Origin: Antedon mediterranea
Taxonomy: Eukaryota; Echinodermata; Crinoidea; Comatulida; Antedonidae
Length of the DNA stretch: 64,000 nucleotides
Direction of reading: 5' to 3'
Assembly (NCBI RefSeq): GCF_964355755.1
Contig: NC_092678.1
Coordinates: 1,759,922 to 1,823,921 of the forward strand
The notes under the pieces were generated by a model that worked only from the letters and a program-made list of their open reading frames with translations, was not told the origin of the DNA and searched no databases. Positions 47,201 through 55,215 of the stretch are shown here, piece by piece (within the stretch, counting starts at the first letter, position 1; every line of letters starts with the position of its first letter). Position numbers and translations under genes: made by a program.

Positions 47201-50200
47201 ACAATGGTCTCATTTGATCCTTTACTTATGAGCTATGTTGCACACAGGCACAATGGTCTCATTTGATCCTTTACTTATGAGCTATGTTGCACACAGGCAC
47301 AATGGTCTCATTTGATCCTTTACTTATGAGCTATGTTGCACACAGGCACAATGGTCTCATTTGATCCTTTACTTATGAGCTATGTTGCACACAGGCACAA
47401 TGGTCTCATCCGAAAAGTTCTAGTAGTTTATAATGTATATGTATTTACGTCTCAAAACGTGGTGTTGTGTTTAGCTCTGTCTACACTATCAAACTAGTTT
47501 GACAAAAAAAATGTGATGTGCCCTAATATGGTAGTGATATGACATTATCATGTCCATAATATAGGCTCGTCACATTTTGTTGTCACATCAAGTTTGATAG
47601 TGTAGACGGAGCACATACAACAACTTTCATACCCACAAAGGATACCTTTGTGTCAAGCTGCCACCAAATGGCACTGGTTCTTCTATCATTTTGTTCTTTC
47701 AAGTGTTTTCTCTGCCACTGTACCAGGATTTTCTCATTGCCATCAAGGTACTGAATGGAAGTTTTGTAAAGTAATAAATCATACAGAAAATTGAATGGTG
47801 CTGTCTTCTGTGTCAATGCTCGATGGTGACACTTCCCAAAAATCACTGGTCTAATTTTGTTGGGCGACATCAATAAATAAAAAGCATCAATTAATTTATG
47901 AATAGGTTTTAATAAAAAAATTTTTTTTTATGCAGTTAATTATTGTAATGTAATTTCCGTCCCATGTGAAAATGGTGGTACATGCGTACTCACAGATTCT
48001 TATTACGAATGCAACTGCCCAGCTGAGTATACAGGAAATAGTTGTCAGCAACGTATGTATTTACTTTTTTTTTCTTCAAAATCTTAAGTATGATAATATC
48101 AAATTGTTAATGAACATCTAACAAATATACAAAGCAAATATCAGCATTTTGTCAAGTAATAATGTTAATATATATATATCGGTTGTTTTTCAGTTATTGC
48201 ACCATGCAGTGTTGAAAATCCTTGCCAGAATTCTGGTACATGCACCGATTCGTTGGACTCTGACACCGGAGTGTACTTTGCAACCTGTTCCTGTACAGAA
48301 TTATATGAAGGAACCAACTGTGAAATTGGTAAAATTAGTTTCTATTTTAAGTCGACCAATACAATTTCTTGATGTTTATAATTTGAAAGATAGGATGTGG
48401 TGATTTTTTTATATATTTATTCCATATTTTGTGTATGCTTTACAGAAATCACTCCATGTTCACCAAATCCTTGTCAAAACATGGGAACTTGTACTGCTTC
48501 CGGAACTACGTACACTTGTTCTTGTACGTCAGCATATACTGGAACAAATTGTGAAACTGGTAGGAGAACAGAACCTTTCTCAAATTTTCATGTATTTCTT
48601 CTATAAACTTGTATAACATGTTCATTTGACTTGAACAATTGTTTTGTTGTACTTGTTTCATATACTCAACCTTACTGTTGTGATCAGTGGGAGGATCACT
48701 GCAAGAAGTTTGCGAGTGACCAGTCAATGTTAAAATCATATTCATCTAACATTTAACTCATTCTTATGTTTTATTCAGTTTAATTAGTTTTGTTGTAAAG
48801 TGCTGTTTAATGTCCATGCAGAAGAATATATGAATGTTTTTATTTTCCATTCTTCCCTTCAATCTGACTAAAAGTAGTACAGAAATCGTCAAGTTTTGCT
48901 TTTGGTCGCAATTGGTCGCAAATTAAAATGGGACCACATTTAATATAAGATGTTAATAGTTTTAAATATCTAAGCTAGACGGCATTAGACAATTTTTGGC
49001 TTATGTCCCAAAATGCTGATTTAAAAGACGTTAAATTTCGTAAATGTCATTATAAACATGTGTTTAAATGGGAACACATGTGTAACATGTGCAAAACAGT
49101 CTCAAATCTTCATGTTCGTCGAGATTGATGTATGCGTCATTTTCATCTTGTCAAAATGGAACTTGTAACTGATAGTGTAAAATAATAATATATGTAATAT
49201 GCAGTTTCAAATATATTTACCAAGTTATGATTGCGAATTATTAAATTTAAAAAATATGATTTTTTACATATTACATGTGTTTTCCAGCAATTCCATGTTC
49301 CTCTAATCCTTGTCTGAACGGAGGAACTTGTACTGCTTCCGGATCTACATACTCGTGTTCTTGTACGTCAGCATACACTGGGACAATGTGCCAAACCGGT
49401 AGGAGCAACAATGCTTTCGTAGAACTTGCTCAAAAATTTGCCTTCTCAAAAATCTTCTTGCATGACTCATTTTATGTTTCTTTTAATTTAATAGTTTTGT
49501 ATTGTTGTATTTGTTTCATAATTAATGTAATTAATGTAATTAATGTAATTAATGTAATTAATGTATTGATATAAACTAAAAAAGGAATACTTTCTAAATC
49601 ATATACATTGCAGATACCTTCTCTTCTTTCATTTTCTATTCATGTTAACTCATTTTATTTTTCATTCATGTTAACTCATTTTATGTTTCATTCATCTTTA
49701 ATTTGAAATAGTTATTTTGTACTTGTTTTATATACAAAGTGATTGATACTCAAGCAAACAAAAAATTGCAGATAAATTTCTTCCTTTTTTTCATTTTCTA
49801 TTCATGCGAACTCATTTATGTTTTATTGTTTCATTCATTTTAATAATACCGTAGTTGTGTTATATTTCTTTCATATTCATTTCATTAAAAACTTGTTTAA
49901 ATACCACGTTTCTTCTTTCACATTCTATCCTTCTCTTCGCTTCACCATTACTTCATCTAGAGGTCGATATATGCGCCATTTCACCGTGTCAAAATGGAGG
50001 TAATTGCATACCAAATGGGGGTCAGCGTACATGCGTCTGTAATAATGGTTATTCAGGAACTGACTGTGAAATAGAACGTACGTTTTACTACACCCTCTAA
50101 TATTTTACTGTACTACTTCAGCACTATATTTGAGTGAGAAATCAGTGCTTTCATTTTTGTAAAAGTCTTAAGCTCTGTCTACACTATCAAACTAGTTTTA

Positions 50201-53200
50201 CAAAAAAGGTGTGATGTGCCCAAATATGGTAGTGATAATATGATGTTATGGTGTCCATATATGGGCACATCACATTTTTTAGAGTTTAAAACATTATTTC
50301 ATTCAACATTAATATTATATTTAAATTTAATTTTAAAAATTAATTGTGTGTTCTTTTACTTTGTGTTCTTAGTCCTTAAATTGTAATAAATATCATATTT
50401 TTTTATTTTTAGCGGTTAATCCATGTTCGCCAAATCCCTGTATAAACGGAGGAACTTGTACGTCATCTGGATCTGCATACTCATGTTCCTGTACGTCGGG
50501 ATACACTGGGCAAACTTGTTCAACCGGTAGGAGTACACAATTTTTCTCGCTTGTAGAAAATTTGTTTGAGCATTTCACCTATATGTTCATGTTTCCTTCA
50601 CTTCATTTAATTCATTCTGTACTTTTTTCATATTCATGATAGCATTGTTTATACTGTATAGATAAAACAAGCAAAATACAAAAAGAAAGTACAAATAATG
50701 CTTAGAATCTATGTTCAGTTTGAGCCCAGATTTGGTTCAATGGCCTAAAAAGAAGCAAATTATGTTACTATTTTCATAGTTTTTTATCTGGACACCGGAC
50801 TGGGATCCGGGCTCAATGTGAACGCAGCTTTATTGAATCTTATTTTATTTATTTTTAAATATGCTTGTTGTGTTTAAATTTAACTGTACTGTATTTTAGT
50901 ACCATTTTATTGGTAAAACTTGATGAGCCTTCTCTTGTGTTCTTGCCAAAGATGAATATTGCAAAGATATTGCATACTTGCATATCTCAAGACATAAAGC
51001 CGAGCTTATGTCAAAAGCGACTCAACTCAAAGATTTTAGTTCCAGACAAAGCAACTGACCTGTACTTATTTTGAAGCTCAGAGCGCTTGTCAACAAGTTG
51101 GACACCTAAGCACACTGTTAGATACAGCTGTTGACATGCCTTCTTTCAAAATGGAGAAATGTTGACATAATATGTCTATGCCTACTCTTTTAACTACCTA
51201 ATATTATATGGGACAACTTGGTATCTCACCTAGTCTCACCTAATTCGTAAGCAATGCAGAGGGCCTTCTAAAAAGTACTTCTCTTGATGTACAATGTCTG
51301 CGCCCATGTTAGTTTGCTACTTTTGCAGTATGACATCTTTGGTTCTTGTATACGTAACGTTAACTTTACAGTGTAACCTTTAACCTTTACAATGTAACTT
51401 TTAACCTTTACAATGTAACTTTTAACCTTTACAATGTAACCTTTAACCTTTACATGTAACCTTTAACCTTTAAATGTAACCTTTAGAATGTAACCTTTAA
51501 CCTTTAGAATGTAACCTTTAACCTTTAGAATATAACCTTTAACCTTAATTTTGTTTTCTTACATTTTTTTGCTTCATCTAAATTCTTCTAGTTGATGCTT
51601 GTAGTCAAAATCCATGTTTAAATAGCGGAGTGTGCAATCAAAATGGCAATTCTTATACATGCAGTTGTACATATCTCTACACAGGCAGTACCTGCCAGTC
51701 TCGTAAGCAATTTAACAACACAACTGTATTAATATAGTTTTGTGATGACCTATGCATTGTATCGTTTGTCGCATACTGAAAAGCATGTAATGTCACTGCA
51801 TACACACAATTAACATAATGACATTATTAGTTCCCAGGTCGTAGGTCATCTCTGATTGAAAGCTCTCTATTGGGATCAATGGAGAACATACGTCATCCGG
51901 GTTTTGATTGGTCAGTTTAAAAATGGCATGTCCTTTCCCCAGCAGTCATATTATACAAAAATACAATAAGCACTGTCTCAATCTACATGTTTGTTGGCTT
52001 AGTAAGCCGACTATTTGGCGATTGCCATAATGTTTGAAAGTTGTTTTAAAATTATAATAAATCATGATTATTTGCCCATTTTTAGCCTCCAATTGCAACC
52101 CAAACCCTTGCGAGAATGGTGGAAGTTGTACGTTACAATCTGGTGGTTTGAGTTCCTGCACATGTGTAAATAATTATAACGGAAACCTTTGCCAAAACGG
52201 TATGTATCAATCGGACCTATTAATAGCAGTTTTTATATACTATTTGTAGAAATGGTGAATGTTAACTGTACAATTTGACAATGTTGTTTACGTTTTTATC
52301 GTAGCACCCGCATCATCCTGTAATAGTTCACCCTGCCAGAACGATGGAACATGCTATCATAACGCAGCAGAAAATAAGTTTGTGTGTACATGTGTGGAAG
52401 GATTTGTAGGAGATACTTGTGGAACAGGTATGGTTTTAAAAAATAAGGTCAGAGGTCAGATGAACCCCCTTTTTCATTCCTTGGGTACAAGAGTAAGATT
52501 GTTCCATGCTGAATCATTTTTTTAAATACATATTTTTATATTTTTCTATAAATTTAAAATAGCTTTTTGGAATGATTTCATAAAATACATTTTGATCAAT
52601 CGGTGATGACGTCACATAAATCCATAAATATAATTATTAATGATATGTTTTACTATGTTACGTATTGTATGTAATTTATTCCATTTTTTATTGGTTTTTT
52701 GGCTAGGAGCTTCTTCACCCGCTCTGATTCAAATATCTAAATTGTGAATTTGCTAAAATACATTCAATTTTTACAGCATATAATCCTTGTGATAGTAACC
52801 CTTGTATGAATGGAGGTACATGTACCCAACAAGAATCTACCTATGATTGTGCATGTGCGGCTGGATACAGTGGAACACAATGTGGTACAGCATCTTGTAA
52901 GTATATTTGTTAGTCGTTAGTCAGGAATTATTTACCTAGTTTATGAGTGCTATGGTAAAAATAATTTCATATGATGAAAGATGCAAGGTTATATTAAAGA
53001 ACAATTCATCTTTCACCTCATGAAATTATTTGCCCCATGGCACGAATATAACTCTTGCTGATTTGCCAGGTCCAGGCCTAAACACTCAAGAACATGGAGT
53101 AAACACACTACAATAAAATATATGATGTGTAATATTGGATGTCATGTGACACCTCCACACATCAATTAACTACTCCAATGGATCCCTACAGGTGATGCAA

Positions 53201-54418
53201 GCTGAATTTTGTTATAGGGGTGTTTATTCTGGTTTTACAATAAGCATTTTGGTACTGTGCCACAAGGCTAGGCTGTTAGAACATTTATAATTGTTCATCT
53301 TTGCATCCAAAATTGGAACACTGCCTTTCAAATGGTTTAGGCCTTGACCTAGCCTCTTGTTTTAGTGGTGAATTATTATTGAATAAAAGTAGGTTTATTA
53401 ATAACAATATTATTATTATTAATAAATGCTTGATATTCTTACAATTGAACGATCAATTTGGCAAAATATTCAATTTTTTTACCTCATGAAGTTATTTGTA
53501 CTATTGCACTAATAAACATTCATTATTTGTATAATATAATATGAATATGTCATTCATTATTTAATGTGCACAATATATGTACAATTACGAATCTTTGGTT
53601 ATTATATCTATGTATTATTTAAAATTATGAATATTGCTGTTTTGAAAGACATTTATTCACAAAGTGCATGGTGCATTATAGTATGATTTTAAATTTTCTT
53701 TTTTTTTTGTCAGCAACCACTGGGTGTACTGACGATTATTGTAAAAATGGGGGTACTTGTTCTTTTGATGGCTCTGAAAGAACTTGTGCATGCTCACCGG
53801 GGTACAGTGGAGCCACTTGTGATACTGGAACTTACCAAGCACGTATGTATTGGGCGGGATGGTTACGTTTGCAAAAGTTTCTCGATTACAAAATCATTCA
53901 GTCCTTCAACTTATTCTTTATTTACTTGTATTTTATATTCACCCCAATATAATTATCGAGTGAAAACCTTTTCATGATATTTCTCTTAAACATTTCTTTC
54001 ACTGGAGTGGCCGAGTGGGCAAGGCAGAGCGCCACAATCCTGTTGTGGTGGAACCAGAATTTTAAAAGGTGGTGGGGGTCGGGGACCCAGGATGCAATGC
54101 ACCCAGGATGTGTAATTGTAATATTAAGTTTATCTATCTTCCTATTTGTATGGTACTGTTCAAAATTTAGGGAGGGAGCTTGGAACTGCCTATGGCCAGC
54201 ACAGCCTTTCCTCTTTACGATCTTTAGTTCATAAGGCTCTGTAAATGTTAATCTATGGCCACAGAACAAAAGATTTGTATAAACATTAGATAAAAGTATT
54301 ACTGTATATATTTTAAAATGTGATTTTTTTTTTTGCAGCAAACGGTTCTTCAAGAAATTGTCTGCCCGGTATCTTGTTTATGTTAACTGTTATACTCTCT
54401 GCTTTACGGATTCTGTAA
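25088..54418 (+). CDS. Large GPI-type surface protein: Reeler domain plus about 31 EGF-like repeats
   Basis: About 37 coding exons with consistent phases, roughly 1,550 residues if the split exon is counted. Order: signal peptide ([17 protein letters not shown]), Reeler domain (25088-26203), one EGF, a three-EGF exon, a 4-Cys module, five EGF exons, three more 4-Cys modules, the LINE-split EGF exon, 21 EGF exons and a last exon ending in a hydrophobic tail. All introns after the Reeler part are phase 1, the pattern that allows exon shuffling and duplication. EGF repeats have C-x4-C, NGGTC and C-x-C-x8-C spacing without the calcium-binding D-x-D/N-E start. I infer a GPI-anchored extracellular adhesion or receptor protein. 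The LINE in exon 15 (36141-38795) brings in-frame stops, so this allele may be broken unless that exon is skipped. The partner is unknown. Confidence 0.82.
26638..26769 (+). CDS. Exon 4: first EGF-like repeat
   Basis: Phase 1-1 exon encoding [20 protein letters not shown] followed by six-Cys EGF spacing through NNCENIG. The acceptor at 26636-26637 is needed for the frame (a nearer 'acacag' would break it). Confidence 0.8.
27465..27880. repeat. Three diverged tandem copies, about 130-150 bp
   Basis: 'aacacgatcgtatttcaatt' with following 'caatctttt..attgaa' and 'aaaatagtgtttcaat' recurs at about 27477, 27609 and 27771. It lies in the intron between exons 4 and 5. Confidence 0.65.
28983..29339 (+). 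CDS. Exon 5: three EGF-like repeats in one exon
   Basis: 357 nt, phase 1-1, with no intron between three EGF modules (ACLNGGVC..., DPCVFGTC..., DPCLNGGEC...). The other EGF exons hold one repeat each, so introns were lost here or this is the ancestral block. NNSTH-like N-glycosylation (NST) is present in the third repeat. Confidence 0.88.
30036..30167 (+). CDS. Exon 6: 4-Cys module, first copy
   Basis: Phase 1-1 exon with [19 protein letters not shown] and a second Cys pair ([12 protein letters not shown]). It lacks NGG and the C-x-C-x8-C half of an EGF repeat. It resembles the short exons 12-14. Confidence 0.7.
30829..30954 (+). CDS. Exon 7: EGF-like repeat
   Basis: [20 protein letters not shown] followed by [13 protein letters not shown]; six cysteines, phase 1-1, donor A|GTAAGT. 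Confidence 0.85.
32005..33466 (+). CDS. Exons 8-11: four recently duplicated EGF exons
   Basis: Exons 32005-32118, 32231-32344, 32717-32827 and 33353-33466, all phase 1-1. They share [14 protein letters not shown] and a C-terminal WTGxTC core. Exons 8 and 9 are nearly identical at the nucleotide level, flanking intron ends included. A decayed fifth copy lies at 32454. Confidence 0.87.
32454..32494 (+). pseudogene. Decayed EGF exon between exons 9 and 10
   Basis: After an intact tttttcag the sequence starts like exons 8 and 9 (VNIPCRSN versus VNTQCNPN), then diverges and meets a stop (ttgacctga). The rest of the EGF repeat and its donor are missing. Inclusion would end the protein, so it must be skipped. 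Confidence 0.7.
33898..35730 (+). CDS. Exons 12-14: three short 4-Cys modules
   Basis: Exons 33898-33972 (75 nt), 34605-34682 (78 nt) and 35653-35730 (78 nt), all phase 1-1. They encode 25-26-residue modules on the plan (D/N)PC-x(1-4)-C-P-x4-C-x(8-9)-C, for example [14 protein letters not shown] and [14 protein letters not shown]. They resemble the first half of an EGF or follistatin-type EGF module with the second half missing, and each is a separate exon with good splice sites. Confidence 0.72.
34130..34402. repeat. 22-bp minisatellite
   Basis: About 12 nearly perfect units of 'gggggaatgttaacttagttaa' in the intron between exons 12 and 13; degenerate 'ttaacttagttaa' units precede it from 34020. 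Confidence 0.93.
34935..35335. repeat. 16-bp minisatellite
   Basis: About 25 perfect units of 'cctttttctatccata' in the intron between exons 13 and 14. The 149-codon ORF over it is only the repeat read in frame. Confidence 0.95.
36197..38735 (-). mobile_element. 5'-truncated CR1/L2-type LINE inserted in EGF exon 15
   Basis: The element runs on the minus strand. Its 3' end is a (TATCTG)n tail (36198-36230 on +), preceded by an AT-rich 3' UTR. Its 5' end breaks inside the AP-endonuclease domain (GDFNH motif encoded near 38690). No obvious target duplication is seen, as is usual for CR1/L2 types. The intact ORF suggests a young insertion. Exact edges are uncertain by about 10 bp. Confidence 0.82.
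36497..38647 (-). CDS. LINE endonuclease C-terminus plus reverse transcriptase
   Basis: 716 codons without interruption; the open frame continues upstream to the truncation point. It carries the end of the AP endonuclease ([22 protein letters not shown]) and reverse-transcriptase motifs [65 protein letters not shown] and the catalytic FADD. It ends with the family's C-terminal peptide ([15 protein letters not shown]). It is truncated at its 5' end, so it cannot move on its own, but the RT is undamaged. CR1/L2/Rex1 group by motif; the exact clade is not decided. Confidence 0.88.
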   Translation of the reverse strand: MKCSTRESVTLDVCYSNVKHAYLARKLPKLGKSDHNLIILQPKYRPLVQRQKPRVITVKKWTQDAIEQLKCEFETTDWSVFTENSNGSDEVTEAVSAYINFCTKNVIPKRKVKIYGNRKPWINREVTDVIKKKRQAFDRGDVNELNKIQKELKRVIRKSKLKYKREIEEHFVGNDMSKVWRGMRQMSGYAKSPQGSGIVSNLTKQYANEINTFFNRFDRYNFSDEQILIKSRLALPDESGFDLKTNADEVTSHFKGLKASKSAGPDQILPKVLKLCATQLADIFVYIFNLIFETQTLPESWKTSCIIPIPKRQNIQCYNDLRPVALTSVPMKVCEKIVLKSLKPLVADFLDPHQFAYRRNRNTEDALIYKNEKMYAHLDNWRTSPSVRIMYFDFSSAFNTIQPHILINKLFGMNIPNLLISFVFNFLVGRLQFVRLNQNVRSDIIRTNTGAPQGTVLAPFLFTLYTSDFQPRFPDCPVIKFADDSAMIGLIKEDDDTNFKSEIVRFTKYCDENFLELNVAKTKEMRIDFRRKKRREIEPVQIKGHEVEIVKTYKYLGVTYDNNLSWGEHVDQLIKKLNTRLYCLRKMNVFRVREEILTMFYSSVIFSIWDYCLLGWGGNINKGDKGRICKVLERALRVIGSSALTADSVYDCHYGERLKNGLQAVMEEESHPLHSDLLRCHIGRSGRLRPVLARTGRYSNSFLPAGIKKFNDDFKR
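38870..39110. repeat. 18-bp degenerate tandem repeat
   Basis: Units of 'gacctcattgtcattggt' with growing divergence after 38940; intron between exons 15 and 16. Confidence 0.8.
39224..39352 (+). CDS. Exon 16: EGF-like repeat with long loop
   Basis: [20 protein letters not shown]...[16 protein letters not shown], phase 1-1. The acceptor cttcag at 39218-39223 is chosen over the upstream one at 39213 because only it keeps the frame. Confidence 0.8.
40512..40832. repeat. 21-bp minisatellite adjoining a dispersed repeat fragment
   Basis: About 13 units of 'aggtatttccaggaaacgtct' from 40568, directly after a degenerate 'acaaccactattaagtggcc' fragment. Because 21 is divisible by 3, a repetitive ORF (LGISRKR units) stays open; it lies in the intron between exons 16 and 17 and is not coding. 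Confidence 0.9.
40905..43397 (+). CDS. Exons 17-22: six EGF exons, several recent duplicates
   Basis: Exons 40905-41027, 41154-41264, 41741-41857, 42038-42154, 42500-42616 and 43281-43397, all phase 1-1. Exons 18-22 share [13 protein letters not shown] and (Y)SCTCA.GY.G.TC. Exons 20 and 21 differ at only a few bases, and parts of their downstream introns also match, showing duplication of exon plus intron. N-S-S in PCNSSPC gives possible N-glycosylation sites. Confidence 0.9.
42297..42438. repeat. Dispersed 'cagtagaacctctatttaaa' repeat
   Basis: Best copy of the family: 'agtagaacctctatttaaag' and inverted 'tgtcccctgaatagaggtta', then a 'cctcaatagggatgtcac' end; intron between exons 20 and 21. 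Confidence 0.6.
42910..43028. mobile_element. MITE family B fragment
   Basis: 'ctagtttgacaaaaaaagtt', 'tggtagtgatatgaaatcat' and 'gtttggtagtgtagaagaaa' match the internal and right-end parts of the copies at 46605, 47474 and 50171; the outer ends are lost. Confidence 0.55.
43125..43235. mobile_element. MITE family A copy, diverged
   Basis: 'gcttggttccctcgtggaca' left end, 'gttgaccaatcgtgagc' and 'catgattggtcaaattt' foldback core; the right end is not recognisable. Confidence 0.5.
44330..45046 (+). CDS. Exons 23-24: EGF-like repeats
   Basis: Exons 44330-44446 ([16 protein letters not shown]...CEF) and 44930-45046 ([16 protein letters not shown]...CEY). Both are 117 nt, phase 1-1, and end in an aromatic residue after the last Cys. 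Confidence 0.87.
45291..45790. mobile_element. Unknown element-like segment with two heat-shock-element matches
   Basis: It begins with an inverted pair, TGTCACAAACTCC (45291) and GGAACTCCCTTGTGACA (about 45341-45357). AT-rich unique-looking sequence follows, with TTCTGGAATGTTC at 45651 and TTCTAGAATGTTC at 45713, both exact to the nTTCnnGAAnnTTC pattern. It lies in the intron between exons 24 and 25. I suspect a non-autonomous element or solo LTR; no ORF. Confidence 0.35.
46318..46563. repeat. 36-bp minisatellite
   Basis: Seven units containing 'tagtaggcctgtcacaacca' and 'caccacttgtagtagt'; the minus-strand ORF ([12 protein letters not shown] units) is a repeat artefact. Intron between exons 24 and 25. 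Confidence 0.93.
46605..46771. mobile_element. MITE family B, complete copy
   Basis: 167 bp with terminal inverted repeats AAGCTCTGTCTACA and TGTAGACAGAGCTT, flanked by TA on both sides (46603-46604, 46772-46773). Internally 'tgtgatgcgcccatatatgg' pairs roughly with 'ttgtgcacatcaca'. No protein. Confidence 0.75.
46826..48052 (+). CDS. Exons 25-26: EGF-like repeats
   Basis: Exons 46826-46945 ([16 protein letters not shown]...CEQ) and 47936-48052 ([16 protein letters not shown]...CQQ), phase 1-1. In exon 26 the first Cys spacing is longer (C-x5-C), slightly unusual for this array. Confidence 0.86.
47022..47412. repeat. 49-bp minisatellite, eight units
   Basis: Eight near-identical units with 'tcctttacttatgagctatg' and 'ttgcacacaggcacaatggt', in the intron between exons 25 and 26. 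Confidence 0.95.
47474..47612. mobile_element. MITE family B copy
   Basis: GCTCTGTCTACACTATCAAACT at the left and its inverted counterpart AGTTTGATAGTGTAGACGGAGC at the right; the interior 'tggtagtgatatgacatta' matches the other copies. TA precedes the left end. Confidence 0.72.
48194..50526 (+). CDS. Exons 27-31: five EGF exons
   Basis: Exons 48194-48328, 48446-48559, 49288-49398, 49961-50077 and 50413-50526, all phase 1-1. Exons 28, 29 and 31 are recent relatives ([22 protein letters not shown]). Exon 27 has a longer loop ([13 protein letters not shown]). Donors GTAGGA are shared by exons 28, 29 and 31. Confidence 0.88.
49523..49570. repeat. 9-bp tandem repeat (taattaatg)
   Basis: Five units in the intron after exon 29. 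Confidence 0.85.
50171..50284. mobile_element. MITE family B copy, right end missing
   Basis: TA then AGCTCTGTCTACACTATCAAAC at the left; 'tggtagtgata' and 'atgggcacatcacatttttt' inside; it stops before the right inverted repeat. Confidence 0.65.
51360..51546. repeat. About 20-bp minisatellite
   Basis: Units of 'aatgtaacctttaaccttta' with length variation, directly upstream of exon 32. Confidence 0.9.
51592..53842 (+). CDS. Exons 32-36: last five EGF-like repeats
   Basis: Exons 51592-51702, 52086-52199, 52305-52427, 52777-52896 and 53714-53842, phase 1-1. They are more diverged from one another than the middle block (for example [56 protein letters not shown]). Exon 36 adds a Tyr/Gln linker (TGTYQA) leading to the final exon. 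Confidence 0.88.
54000..54125 (+). mobile_element. tRNA-derived SINE fragment
   Basis: TGGCCGAGTGG at 54008-54018 is a perfect type-II tRNA A-box; the B-box region (gtggaaccagaatt) is degenerate, so it is not a working tRNA. Intron between exons 36 and 37. Confidence 0.5.
54339..54418 (+). CDS. Exon 37: C-terminal GPI-type signal
   Basis: Encodes 26 residues: small polar NGSSRN, then [19 protein letters not shown] and stop. The hydrophobic end has no cytoplasmic basic tail, which fits a GPI attachment signal with the cleavage site around N-G-S-S. A very short-tailed transmembrane protein is the alternative. Phase agrees with exon 36. Confidence 0.78.
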
Positions 54419-54539
54419 AAAATTACAATCTGTGTAAAACTTACTATATTGTATTTTTTGTATTATTTATATTCATTTTTTTTATTGGTTCGTACCTTAT
54501 GGTTACATAATGTTACAGTAAAAAAACAATGTAATTCAA

Positions 54540-54605
54540 GTTCACATTTACTCAATAATAGTTCACATTTACTCAATAATAGTTCACATTTACTCAATAA
54601 TAGTT
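54540..54605. repeat. 21-bp tandem repeat in the 3' UTR
   Basis: Three units of 'gttcacatttactcaataat' about 120 bp after the stop. Confidence 0.85.
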
Positions 54606-54712
54606 CACCTCTATTCTTACTATAGAATGTAGACGACTTAGTCAATTTTGGCACACGTGGCGTTTCATACCTATACTCGAGCTTTGAAAAAAATAATGGT
54701 ATTGCACAAAAC

Positions 54713-54718
54713 AATAAA
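54713..54718 (+). terminator. Candidate poly(A) signal of the Reeler/EGF gene
   Basis: AATAAA about 300 bp after the stop at 54418. Confidence 0.45.
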
Positions 54719-54929
54719 AAGTAAAAGTAATAATTAAACCTAAGTTTAATAGTAATTAATAACAATAACGATAAAATTAAACGTGATGATTGACAATCAA
54801 AAAAATGTCATATAACAAAATTATGAGTGTTTTTATAACACTTCTGAACTATTGATTTTCGTGGTAGTGTTATTCTTAACTTTCTATGTCGTCTAAGACC
54901 AACCAACCATTAAGGAAATATAGGCTTTC

Positions 54930-55035
54930 AAAGCGGTAAATGGCTGCAATTTTTAATTTTAATACATATCAAGCAGAAGGTTCTGGGTCCGAATCTTGGT
55001 TGGAGCAGCTTTTTCTCATTCTGATAAATTTCCTC
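54930..55035 (+). mobile_element. SINE-like fragment
   Basis: 'ttctgggtccgaatcttggt' near 54980 resembles a tRNA B-box region of a SINE; the A-box half is not clear. Confidence 0.3.
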
Positions 55036-55077
55036 TTCTTTACCGTTTATAAATACATTTTTTAATCTCCAGTATAT

Positions 55078-55215
55078 CACCTGATGGTGTAGACTGTAGA
55101 GTATGTCTATGCCACCTGATGGTGTAGGCTGTAGAGTATGTCGATGCCACCTGATGGTGTAGGCTGTAGAGTATGTCTATGCCACCTGATGGTGTAGGCT
55201 GTAGAGTATGTCTAT
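55078..55215. repeat. 35-bp tandem repeat, four units
   Basis: Units with 'ccacctgatggtgtaggctg' and 'tagagtatgtctatg'. Confidence 0.9.

Noticed and set aside
54000-54080. Possible tRNA-Leu/Ser gene
   Set aside because: A-box is perfect but B-box, anticodon arm and acceptor pairing fail; better as a SINE fragment.
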